Shown piece by piece: positions 1 to 6,680 of a stretch of 15,846 bases of DNA. This stretch comes from AC-69 sp036519575 (GTDB lineage: Bacteria > Actinomycetota > UBA4738 > HRBIN12): contig DATDKZ010000242.1 in NCBI GenBank assembly GCA_036519575.1, positions 1-15,846 on the forward strand, in the 5' to 3' direction. How positions within the stretch are numbered: the stretch's first letter is position 1; each line of letters begins with the position of its first letter. A program made the translations under genes and the position numbers. Under the pieces are notes generated by a model. That model was not told the origin of the DNA. It did no database searches and was given only the letters and a program-made list of their open reading frames with translations.

Positions 1-217
1 TGAGTAGTCGCTTCCGCGCCCGGTACTCTTCCTCCGAGATTTCGCCCCTTGCGAAGCGATCATCAAGGAGCTCGATTGCGGTCGGCCAAGGGTTCGACCC
101 CGATGAGGGCCGCTCGGTGTTCCTCACCAAACGGTAGAGCAAGTAGATGGTGATGAACGGAAGTCCGAAGCCGACGAGCGTAAGTCCCAAGTTAGCGAGT
201 TGGGTTAGGTCGTCCAT
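1..217 (-). CDS. SHOCT-domain small membrane protein (partial, 3' end outside window)
   Basis: The reading frame starts at an ATG (217-215, minus strand) and is open to the window edge, giving the first 72 residues; the stop codon lies outside. A GGAGG ribosome-binding site (minus strand, 226-222) sits 4 nt before the ATG. Residues about 13-32 form one hydrophobic membrane segment rich in Leu, Gly and Phe. After a Pro/Ser linker comes the text RFARGEISEEEYRARKRLL, the classic SHOCT (short C-terminal) helical-hairpin motif. Proteins with one membrane helix followed by SHOCT are common and short (about 80-100 aa), so only a few residues are probably missing. SHOCT is thought to mediate oligomerisation; no specific role can be assigned. 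The gene is divergent from the CDP-alcohol transferase-like gene at 431. Identity of the domain is clear; function is unknown. Confidence 0.85.
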   Translation of the reverse strand, partial: MDDLTQLANLGLTLVGFGLPFITIYLLYRLVRNTERPSSGSNPWPTAIELLDDRFARGEISEEEYRARKRLL

Positions 218-430
218 GATGCCTCCAGGAGACAGGAACTAGAGACTCCTCAGTCTCCTCAGCGTCGATTCGTTCTCGTTGACGATAGCCCTCGTGGAAC
301 GCTGGGCAATCAGCCGACCGGCCCAGCTCACGACTAGTCCCGATGATTCTGAATTGCCTCCTTCTGGCCGATGGAGACTCGCTTTCCATCGCACCCCGGG
401 CGGAAGAAGGAAACGAGCTACGCTCGGCAC
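218..430. other. Divergent intergenic region
   Basis: This gap separates the SHOCT gene and the CDP-alcohol transferase-like gene. It is visibly less GC-rich than its surroundings. It holds a 9-bp imperfect tandem repeat, CTCCTCAGT/CTCCTCAGC, at 246-263. I found no convincing -35/-10 pair on either strand; a TTGACG at 279-284 has no matching -10 box. Confidence 0.4.
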
Positions 431-991
431 ATGGAAGGGCGCGGCGCCGCGCGGCCCGAGGAGCATGACCTGGTCGGGCTCGCGGCCGATGCGCTCACGC
501 TCGCGCGGCTGGTCGTCGCCGTCATGCTGATCCCGGTCCTGGGCGCCCGACGAGTGACGCTGGGCGCGGTTCTGCTTGGGTCCGCATGGATATCGGACTT
601 CCTAGACGGTCGGGCGGCGAGGGCGTCCGCCGGGCAGACCAGGCTCGCGGATGTCGACTTGTGGGCGGATACGTTCGTCGGCGCGAGCGCCGTCCTCGGA
701 TTCACGCTGTCGGGCTGGATACCTCCGGCCCTCGGGCTGGGGCTTGTCGGACTCCTGCTCGCGGCGTTCGCCCTTAGCCGGAACGAGGCGATGTCGATGC
801 TCCTGCAGGCAACGGGATATGGGCTCGCGATCTGGCGAACATGGCGTGACGGGCACCCGGCGGCGCTCTGGTGGTTGCTGATCATCATCACCGTCATCGC
901 CGTGGTGAACCGGCGGATCTTTTGGCAACGATCCCTTCCGACGTTCCTCGGCGGTGTCGCTGCGATGTTTCGCCGCAGGCCTTCGAGCTGA
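431..991 (+). CDS. CDP-alcohol phosphatidyltransferase-like membrane protein
   Basis: The 186-residue product (counting from the ATG at 431) looks like an integral membrane enzyme that would transfer a phospho-alcohol from a CDP-linked donor. The family motif DxxDGxxAR is present at residues 56-64 (DFLDGRAAR), and a DxxxD pair (D76, D80) follows in DLWAD. The canonical Gly four residues before the third Asp is Leu here, and the spacing is one residue short, so the site is divergent. Hydrophobic segments occur at about residues 22-38, 41-55, 82-117 and 146-161, and the tail is basic. An upstream in-frame ATG at 371 would add 20 hydrophilic residues; neither start has a good ribosome-binding site, and 431 is preferred because third-position GC rises after it. 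It has no obvious operon partner. Family assignment is likely; substrate and activity are uncertain. Confidence 0.7.
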   Translation: MEGRGAARPEEHDLVGLAADALTLARLVVAVMLIPVLGARRVTLGAVLLGSAWISDFLDGRAARASAGQTRLADVDLWADTFVGASAVLGFTLSGWIPPALGLGLVGLLLAAFALSRNEAMSMLLQATGYGLAIWRTWRDGHPAALWWLLIIITVIAVVNRRIFWQRSLPTFLGGVAAMFRRRPSS

Positions 992-1138
992 GAGGCTGAG
1001 GGAGGGCAGGCTGCCCGCGTCGACGGGACGGCGTGCATCGCGGTCAACGGAATCAACGTCGCGTGTCAGTCCCCGGGCGTCAACGCGATCGACCTTCGGC
1101 AGGGCGTGTCGCCGACGACGATCGCCAGGGTCGACTGA
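992..1138 (+). other. Open frame after the stop at 989; possible gene remnant
   Basis: The frame stays open for 48 codons between the TGA at 989-991 and the TGA at 1136-1138, in the same frame as the CDP-alcohol transferase-like gene. Codons are strongly G/C-ending, as in real genes here. The peptide includes DGTACIAVNGINVACQSPG and ends TTIARVD. There is no plausible start codon near its beginning. It could be the 3' remnant of a decayed gene, or a C-terminal extension cut off by a new stop. I do not recognise the peptide. Confidence 0.25.
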
Positions 1139-1369
1139 TGCCACCGCTCATCCAGAGCAAAACCCAGCCACCCAAGGTCGGCATTTGGCGGCCCGGACCG
1201 GGCCCAGGGGACTTTTCGCCTTAAGTCATCCGTTGGTGGCCTGCACCCCTCGGGGGAGCCCAATAAGTCAACACAGACCCTTGGTCCTAAGTCGGCTGGA
1301 GGAAGCGCGCATCCTCCGAGAACGCCATAATCCAACCCCCATATGGACTACGGGAGGGGCGCGAAGGGC
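1139..1369. other. Intergenic region with hairpins and repeated TAAGTC motifs
   Basis: No gene is supported here. A hairpin GGCCCG-GAC-CGGGCC lies at 1190-1204 and is followed, after a few bases, by ACTTTT; it could be a weak terminator. TAAGTC occurs three times (1222-1227, 1264-1269, 1288-1293). A second hairpin, GGAGGA/TCCTCC with an 8-nt loop, lies at 1298-1317 just upstream of a -10-like box at 1326-1331. Confidence 0.4.
1326..1331 (+). promoter_or_regulatory. Putative -10 box (CATAAT) for the RTX gene
   Basis: CATAAT matches the TATAAT consensus at five of six positions. Transcription would start near 1338 and leave a leader of about 32 nt carrying GGGAGGGG (1352-1359) ten nucleotides before the ATG at 1370. 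No good -35 is present; its usual place is taken by the 1298-1317 hairpin, which may be an operator. Confidence 0.4.
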
Positions 1370-1791
1370 ATGACTGGAAAGACTATCTCCACGACGATCT
1401 TGGGCACCGCGGTCCTGGCCCTTCTGCTTGCCGGTTCGGTTGCTCAGGCCAGCAACCCGACCGTCGTGACGGGCACGACAAAGGGCGACCGGATCCAAGG
1501 CATGAACGGGGCACAGATCATTTTCGGGCGGGGGGCGCCGACCGGATCAACGGCGGCAAAGGGCCGGACACTCTCTACGGCGGCCTGGGGGATGACCTCC
1601 TGACCACCGGCAAGGGGGGCGCCACCGAGGCCGCCTTCGGGGGCCGGGGCAACGACGTGCTGAAGGACTTCGCCAGCGGCCAGTCACCCGGCTTTCTCGG
1701 TGGGGGACCAGGACGCGACCTCTGCATTGGGGACAAGCACGACACGTTCCGTAGCTGCGAGATCATCAAGCTCCGCCCGCACTGGGAGTAG
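1370..1791 (+). pseudogene. Secreted RTX-type calcium-binding repeat protein, frameshifted
   Basis: The ATG at 1370 opens a typical signal peptide (a Lys near the N-terminus, a hydrophobic core, then cleavage after AQA near residue 26). The frame then runs out at 1603. Adding one G to the G6 tract at 1530-1535 restores a continuous frame to the TAG at 1789-1791, giving about 140 residues. The restored protein carries successive glycine-rich nonapeptides of the RTX (hemolysin-type Ca-binding) type: GRGGADRIN, GGKGPDTLY, GGLGDDLLT, and later GGRGNDVLK. It ends with GGPGRDLCIGDKHDTFRSCE, a Cys-containing tail typical of small secreted actinobacterial calcium-binding proteins. It would fold as a Ca-stabilised beta-roll outside the cell. 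The defect may be a real mutation, a sequencing or assembly error in the homopolymer, or a -1 slippage site; the sequence alone cannot decide. Confidence 0.75.
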
Positions 1792-1796
1792 GCGGG

Positions 1797-1810
1797 GCCG
1801 GCAGCCCGGC
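1797..1810 (+). terminator. GC-rich hairpin after the RTX gene
   Basis: GCCGG-CAGC-CCGGC forms a 5-bp stem with a 4-nt loop six bases after the TAG at 1789-1791. There is no T tract after it, so it is at best a weak terminator. Confidence 0.25.
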
Positions 1811-1878
1811 TCGGGTGCCCGCCCCGAAGATCCTGGGTCTGGCACCATGTCGTGCTGGTGGGGCACACTGTCCCCCGC

Positions 1879-2631
1879 ATGCCGGAGACCGAGGACGTCG
1901 AGCGGGCCGTGGACGAGCTGTTCACCGCGCCGCCGGAAGGGTTCACTGAAGCGCGAAACGCCCTGGCCAAGCGCCTCAAGGACCAGGGGGACGCCGGTTC
2001 GGCCCGCCGTGTGGGTGCGTTGCGAAAGCCTGTGCGATCCGCGTGGGCCGTCAACCGGCTCGCGCACGAGGACCGCTCGGCCGTCGAGGAGTTGCTCCGG
2101 GTGGGCGAACAGCTTCGGCTGGCGCAGCGGCGAGCGCTCTCAGGCGGCGACGCCGAAGAGCTCCGCCGGCGGGCGGAGGAGCGGCGCAAGCTGGTCACCG
2201 AACTGACGCGACGGGCCGCCCGCGACCTCGGTAAGGACCCGACCCCGGCCGTCGTCGAGGAGGTTGCGGCGACGCTGGAGGCCGCCTCGGCCGACGAGGA
2301 CGCCGCGCGCCAAGTGCTGGAGGGCCGGCTGTCCAAGCCGATCGCTCGGCCAGCCGGGTTCGGCGACGTCGCTGGACTGGAAGTCGTCTCGGGAACGGGT
2401 GGGCGGGTGGAAGCGGGCCCGTCCGCCGAGGGCGTCGCCGAGCGGGCCTCTCGCGAACGCGAGATCCGGGCAGCCGAACGCCGCGAACGCCAGATGCGCG
2501 AGCGGGCGGAGCGGATGCGCACCGAGGTCGCGGCGATGGAGGAGCGCCTTGCCGAGCGCAAGGAGAAGCTGGGCGCGGCCGAGGCGGAGGCCAGGGGTGC
2601 CGCCGTTGAGCTGAAGCGTCTCCGCAGCTAG
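1879..2631 (+). CDS. Conserved actinobacterial coiled-coil protein of unknown function
   Basis: The product is 250 residues, Ala/Arg/Glu-rich and almost entirely helical, with no signal peptide or membrane segment, so it is probably cytoplasmic. The N-terminal part (about 10-60) has the pattern FTEARNALAKRLKDQGD followed by ALRKPVRSAWAVNRLA. I recognise this pattern from uncharacterised proteins found widely in actinobacteria. The C-terminal 80 residues (about 170-250) are a highly charged coiled coil (RERE, ERRERQMRERAERM, AERKEKLGAAEAEA). The ATG at 1879 is preferred; an in-frame GTG at 1852 would add nine residues, and neither has a clear ribosome-binding site. The gene ends 48 nt before leuS, with a 14-bp palindrome between them. 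Function is unknown; the conserved N-terminal block and coiled coil would suit a scaffold or nucleoid/ribosome-associated role, but this is speculation. Confidence 0.8.
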   Translation: MPETEDVERAVDELFTAPPEGFTEARNALAKRLKDQGDAGSARRVGALRKPVRSAWAVNRLAHEDRSAVEELLRVGEQLRLAQRRALSGGDAEELRRRAEERRKLVTELTRRAARDLGKDPTPAVVEEVAATLEAASADEDAARQVLEGRLSKPIARPAGFGDVAGLEVVSGTGGRVEAGPSAEGVAERASREREIRAAERRERQMRERAERMRTEVAAMEERLAERKEKLGAAEAEARGAAVELKRLRS

Positions 2632-2635
2632 CTCT

Positions 2636-2649
2636 GGTTCCCGGGAACC
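2636..2649. repeat. Perfect 14-bp palindrome upstream of leuS
   Basis: GGTTCCCGGGAACC is a perfect inverted repeat starting four bases after the stop of the coiled-coil gene. It lies where the -35 region of the proposed leuS promoter would be. It could fold as a small hairpin (no T tract follows) or serve as an operator. Confidence 0.5.
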
Positions 2650-2663
2650 GCGCACGGCTCAGG

Positions 2664-2669
2664 TACCAT
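2664..2669 (+). promoter_or_regulatory. Putative -10 box (TACCAT) of a leaderless leuS transcript
   Basis: TACCAT fits the actinobacterial TAnnnT -10 pattern and ends ten bases before the leuS ATG at 2680. No Shine-Dalgarno sequence precedes that ATG. Together these suggest transcription starting at or within a few bases of the start codon. Confidence 0.4.
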
Positions 2670-2679
2670 CGAGCCCATC

Positions 2680-5124
2680 ATGCGGAAGTACGACCCCGGA
2701 ACGATCGAGCCCAAATGGGTGGCTGCCTGGGAGGCGGAGGGCCTGTATCGGGCCGACGACGAGGACAGTTCACGGCCCAGGTTCTACGCCCTGGACATGT
2801 TTCCGTACCCCTCAGGTGACCTGCACATGGGCCACGCGGAGGCCTTCTCCGGGGGGGATGCCGTGGCCCGGTTCGCAGCGATGCGTGGCCACAACGTTCT
2901 GCACCCCATCGGATGGGACGCCTTCGGCCTTCCGGCGGAAAACGCCGCCATCAAGCGGGGCATCCATCCGAAGGAGTGGACGTACGCCAACATCGATCAA
3001 CAGCGGAGATCGTTCCGGCGGATGGGGATGTCGTTCGACTGGAGCCGCCAGTTCAACACGTGCGACCCGGAGTACTACCGGTGGACCCAGTGGCTGTTCC
3101 TGAAGCTCTTCCAGCGGGGCCTGGCTTACCGGAAGCTGGCCCCGGCCAATTGGTGCCCCAAGGACCAGACCGTCCTGGCCAACGAGCAGGTGATCAACGG
3201 GTGCTGCGAGCGATGCGGCACCCCGGTGATCCGCAAGGACCTGACCCAGTGGTTCTTCAAGATCACCGACTACGCCCAGCGTCTCCTGGACGACGTGGAC
3301 GAGTTGGTGGACTGGCCCGATCGCGTGATCACCATGCAGCGCAACTGGATCGGGCGTTCGGAGGGCGCGGCCGTGGAGTTCGAGGTCGCCGAGACCGGCG
3401 ACAAGATCGAGGTGTTCACCACCCGGCCGGACACGCTGTGGGGAGTGACGTTCTTCGTGTTCGCCGTCGAGCATCCGTTGGTGACGAAGCTGGCCGAGAC
3501 CGGTGGGACGGTGCCGGAGGTGAAGGCCATGGCCGACGCCCTCCAGGCCACACCGCTCACCAACCGGGAGCAGGCGGAGAGCCGAGATGGCGTGCCGCTC
3601 GGCGTGCACGTGGTGAACCCGGTGAACGAGGAGAAGGTGCCCTGCTTCGTCGCGCCGTACGTCCTGATGGAGTACGGCACGGGCGCCGTGATGGGTGTCC
3701 CCGCTCATGACCAGCGCGACTTCGAGTTCGCTCGAGTCCACGGCCTGCCCATCCGCGTGGTGGTGCAGCCGGAGGGGGAGCCTCGCGACGCCGAGACGAT
3801 GACCGAGGCCTACGACCACGAGGGCGTGATGGCGAACTCCGGACCCTTCGACGGGGTCCGCTCGCCGGAGAGCATCGCGGCGGTGACGAGGTGGCTCGAG
3901 GAGCAGGGCAAGGGACGGCCGGCCATCACGTATCGGCTCCGGGACTGGCTGATCTCGCGTCAGCGGTACTGGGGCGCGCCGATCCCGATCATCCACTGCG
4001 CGGACCACGGCGAGGTCGCCGTACCGGAAGCCGACCTGCCGGTGCTGCTCCCCGATGACGTGGACTTCCGGCTCGGCGGAGAGTCCCCGCTCGCCCGCCA
4101 CGAGGGCTTCGTGAACGTCACGTGCCCGACCTGCGGCAATCCCGCGCGGCGCGACACGGACACGATGGACACGTTCGTCGACTCCTCCTGGTACTACTTC
4201 CGGTACTGCTCGCCGAACGAGACCGCCGGGCCGTTCGATCCGGACCTGGTGGCCCAGTGGATGCCGGTCGGTCAGTACACCGGTGGCGTGGAGCACGCCA
4301 TCCTCCACCTGCTCTACTCCCGGTTCATCACCAAGGTCCTCCGCGACATCGGCATGGTCGAGTTCACGGAGCCGTTCCCCCGCCTGATGAACCAGGGGCA
4401 GGTGATCTTCGGGGGAGCGTCGATGAGCAAGTCGAAAGGGAACCTGGTCGAGGCCATGCCGTTCGTTGAGCGGTGGGGTTCGGACGCGCTGCGCCTGACC
4501 ATCCTGTTCGCCGGGCCGTTCGGCGACGACATCGATTGGAAGCTGATCGCCCCGGACCTCCAGCGACGTCCCGCCATGAATGCGTGGCTGGGACGTGTGT
4601 ATACCGCGGTCTCCGAGGCCGCGGAACGGGACGCTTCCCAGCCGCAGGAGCTGACGCGGCTCACGCACCGAACCATCAAGGCCGTGACCGAGGACCTCGA
4701 ACGGTTCCGGTTCAACGTGGCAATCTCCAAGCTGCAAGTACTGACGAATTCGATCCACTCGGCTCTGGACGGGGGCGGAGGCGCTCGCGACGCCGCCTCG
4801 ACGGTGGTGCAGATGCTGGGACCCTTCGCGCCGTTCATGGCTGAGGAGCTCTGGCGGGAGGCTTTGGGAAACCGGACGAGTGTCCATGTCTCCTCATGGC
4901 CGTCGTTCGACCCTGAGCTGGCCCGCGAGGAGCGGGTGACCCTCGTGGTCCAGGTCGACGGGAAGGTCCGGGACCGTCTCGAAGTGGACGCCGCCGCCGA
5001 CGAGTCCACCTGTCGCGAACTCGCCCTGGCCTCGGCAAACGCCCGCCGGTTCCTCAACGGACGACAGGTCCGCCAGGTGATCGTCCGCCCCCCCCGGCTG
5101 GTCAACATCGTCACCTCGGGCTGA
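2680..5124 (+). CDS. leuS: Leucyl-tRNA synthetase
   Basis: This cytoplasmic class I aminoacyl-tRNA synthetase charges tRNA-Leu with leucine using ATP. The 814-residue protein is close to E. coli LeuRS in length. The HIGH motif is HMGH at residues 49-52 (PYPSGDLHMGH). The zinc-site region reads WCPKDQTVLANEQ and then CCERCG. The CP1 editing domain is intact: the Thr-rich TTRPDTLWG starts at T247, and the editing Asp is D344 in GVPAHDQRDFEFA. The KMSKS loop reads SMSKSKGN, with M582; the first Lys is replaced by Ser, while the catalytic MSK is kept. The anticodon-binding helical domain and the small C-terminal domain (LVVQVDGKVRDRL onward) are complete. The start at 2680 gives the standard LeuRS N-terminus (YDPGTIEPKW). 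No Shine-Dalgarno is seen, so it is probably translated leaderless. A hairpin terminator follows at 5196. Confidence 0.98.
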   Translation: MRKYDPGTIEPKWVAAWEAEGLYRADDEDSSRPRFYALDMFPYPSGDLHMGHAEAFSGGDAVARFAAMRGHNVLHPIGWDAFGLPAENAAIKRGIHPKEWTYANIDQQRRSFRRMGMSFDWSRQFNTCDPEYYRWTQWLFLKLFQRGLAYRKLAPANWCPKDQTVLANEQVINGCCERCGTPVIRKDLTQWFFKITDYAQRLLDDVDELVDWPDRVITMQRNWIGRSEGAAVEFEVAETGDKIEVFTTRPDTLWGVTFFVFAVEHPLVTKLAETGGTVPEVKAMADALQATPLTNREQAESRDGVPLGVHVVNPVNEEKVPCFVAPYVLMEYGTGAVMGVPAHDQRDFEFARVHGLPIRVVVQPEGEPRDAETMTEAYDHEGVMANSGPFDGVRSPESIAAVTRWLEEQGKGRPAITYRLRDWLISRQRYWGAPIPIIHCADHGEVAVPEADLPVLLPDDVDFRLGGESPLARHEGFVNVTCPTCGNPARRDTDTMDTFVDSSWYYFRYCSPNETAGPFDPDLVAQWMPVGQYTGGVEHAILHLLYSRFITKVLRDIGMVEFTEPFPRLMNQGQVIFGGASMSKSKGNLVEAMPFVERWGSDALRLTILFAGPFGDDIDWKLIAPDLQRRPAMNAWLGRVYTAVSEAAERDASQPQELTRLTHRTIKAVTEDLERFRFNVAISKLQVLTNSIHSALDGGGGARDAASTVVQMLGPFAPFMAEELWREALGNRTSVHVSSWPSFDPELAREERVTLVVQVDGKVRDRLEVDAAADESTCRELALASANARRFLNGRQVRQVIVRPPRLVNIVTSG

Positions 5125-5195
5125 GCTCGTGCCCGCCTGCAGTGGGCGCCTGTCGGCTCAATCCACTCCTGCCCGGGCCCGATAACCCCTTCGGG

Positions 5196-5226
5196 TACCC
5201 GGTTTCGGGTATCTGCCCTTTCTTTC
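5196..5226 (+). terminator. Probable intrinsic terminator after leuS
   Basis: TACCCG-GTTT-CGGGTA forms a perfect 6-bp stem with a 4-nt loop at 5196-5211, followed by the pyrimidine-rich TCTGCCCTTTCTTTC. A smaller hairpin, ACCC-CTTC-GGGT (5185-5196), abuts it, and TTCGGGTA is repeated with a 14-nt period. It lies 71 nt after the leuS stop and just before the kinase gene. Confidence 0.5.
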
Positions 5227-5241
5227 GTGACGGGTGGGGGA

Positions 5242-6588
5242 ATGAGCCGGTCCGGTACCTCCGGGGCCAGCGCTCCACGGGGGTCGCTGTCCCCCGAGGA
5301 GCGCCGGACGGAGCGCTCAATCGCGCTTGTACGCATCGCGGTCGTGGCGGTGGTCGCCGACGTGTACCTGATCTCGATCGGGATCCGTCCCGCCGTTCGT
5401 CCCCTTGCTCCGTCGGTCCTTGTCCTGGCGGCCGTGTATGCGATCTGGTCGCTCCTCGCCCGCCCCGACGAGACCATGTCGCCGAACAGGTTCCAGGCGG
5501 CCACGCTGCTCGTGGACGCGACCTTGATCACCCTGTGGTTGGTGGCCACGGGCGGGACCAACAGTGAGTATTGGACGCTGTACCTGATCGCTCTCGTCGG
5601 TGTGGCCATGCGGTACAGCCTGGTGGAGACGTTCTTCTCCGCCCTGGGGCTGGCCGTGCTGTACGTAATCGTCCTCAGCATCAATGGCGGCGCGTCCCCG
5701 GCCGCCCTTCTGTCCCGGCTGCCGGTGCTTCTCATCGCCGGATTCGCGCTCGGCGTGTTGGCCCAGCAGCGGAGGACCCACCAGGTGCAGCGGCAACTCC
5801 TGGCCCAGATCGCGGAGGACCGTTCGCAGGCGCTCGCGGAGGAGCAGGCGCTCGTGGCCCGGCTGCGGGAGGTTGACCTGGCCAAGTCGGAGTTCGTGGC
5901 CGTCGCCGCGCACGAGTTCCGAACGCCGCTCGCGGCGATCCTCGGGGTGTTCAGCACGCTTCGGAACCACGGGGACGGCCTCGATCCCTCGCTCCGCGAG
6001 GAGTTGCTGGTGGGTGCGGAGACCCAGGCTCAGCGGCTGGGTCGGCTTGTCGATGACCTCCTCACCGTTGCTCGGATTGAGGACGGCGCGCTGCGGCTCG
6101 ACGTGCAGCCGGTCGAAGCCGAATGGCTCGTGTCTCATGCCATCCAGGTCTCGCGCACAGGCGACCGGGTCCGGGCCGACCTCGGCGGCGTTCACACCAT
6201 CTGGTGCGACGCCGACCACATGGTCCGGGTGTTCACGAACCTGATCGACAACGCGCGAAAGTACTCGCCGCCGGACGGCGCCATCTTCATCACGGTTGCC
6301 CAGGGTCCATCCACCGTCTCCGTGAGCGTTCGCGACGAGGGCCCGGGCATCCCGAAGGAACGCCGGGCGGAGGTATTCGACCGGTTCCGCCGCTTGGGGG
6401 AGAAGCCCAAGAAGCCGGGCGCCGGGCTCGGGTTGTACATCACCCGCAGCCTGGTCGAGGCACACGGGGGGACCATCCGCGTAGACGAGGCACCGGGTGG
6501 GGGGGCAGACTTCAACTTCACGATTCCCCAAGCGGAACGCGATCAGCCGGTCTCGACCGATCGTCCGGCCGCCGCGACCGCGGTGTGA
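5242..6588 (+). CDS. Membrane-bound sensor histidine kinase (orphan)
   Basis: The 448-residue product is a two-component sensor kinase that would autophosphorylate on His and pass the phosphate to a response regulator. A charged N-terminus of about 27 residues is followed by about six membrane helices (roughly 28-47, 57-74, 86-103, 112-126, 128-146, 158-175) with almost no extracellular loop, so sensing is probably within the membrane. A short coiled coil leads to a HisKA domain with the H-box HEFRTP (H224). The HATPase domain has an N-box (FTNLIDNARKYSP, N333/N337), a G1 box (DEGPGIP) and a G2 box (GAGLGL). All catalytic motifs are intact. The ATG at 5242 is preferred for the GGTGG four bases upstream; a GTG at 5227 would add five residues. 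No response regulator is adjacent. comEA starts 92 nt downstream on the same strand. Confidence 0.93.
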   Translation: MSRSGTSGASAPRGSLSPEERRTERSIALVRIAVVAVVADVYLISIGIRPAVRPLAPSVLVLAAVYAIWSLLARPDETMSPNRFQAATLLVDATLITLWLVATGGTNSEYWTLYLIALVGVAMRYSLVETFFSALGLAVLYVIVLSINGGASPAALLSRLPVLLIAGFALGVLAQQRRTHQVQRQLLAQIAEDRSQALAEEQALVARLREVDLAKSEFVAVAAHEFRTPLAAILGVFSTLRNHGDGLDPSLREELLVGAETQAQRLGRLVDDLLTVARIEDGALRLDVQPVEAEWLVSHAIQVSRTGDRVRADLGGVHTIWCDADHMVRVFTNLIDNARKYSPPDGAIFITVAQGPSTVSVSVRDEGPGIPKERRAEVFDRFRRLGEKPKKPGAGLGLYITRSLVEAHGGTIRVDEAPGGGADFNFTIPQAERDQPVSTDRPAAATAV

Positions 6589-6680
6589 CCGAGCGCACAG
6601 CGCGCGATCTCGCATCCTGCTAGCTTCGGCCGCTCCTCCCTCTCGTGCAGGTCGGATCGGGCGATCTCGCCCGGAGAGGG

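Noticed and set aside
85..105. GGGTTCGACCCC, resembling a tRNA T-arm
   Set aside because: It lies within the SHOCT-protein coding region, and no acceptor, D or anticodon arms can be built around it.
233..268. Promoter for the SHOCT gene (TCTAGT with TCGACG upstream, minus strand)
   Set aside because: The spacing is 19 bases and both boxes match poorly, so I do not list it.
1066..1335. 89-codon minus-strand frame in the intergenic region before the RTX gene
   Set aside because: It has no recognisable motif and no good ribosome-binding site, and it crosses the hairpins and promoter-like elements of the plus strand.
2812..4887. 691-codon open frame on the minus strand opposite leuS
   Set aside because: High-GC genes commonly leave a long open antisense frame. 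Its translation is His/Arg/Val-rich without any recognisable domain, while leuS on the plus strand is unambiguous.
5185..5211. Possible riboswitch or attenuator switching between two hairpins after leuS
   Set aside because: The two hairpins abut rather than compete strongly, and there is no conserved core; a simple terminator explains them.
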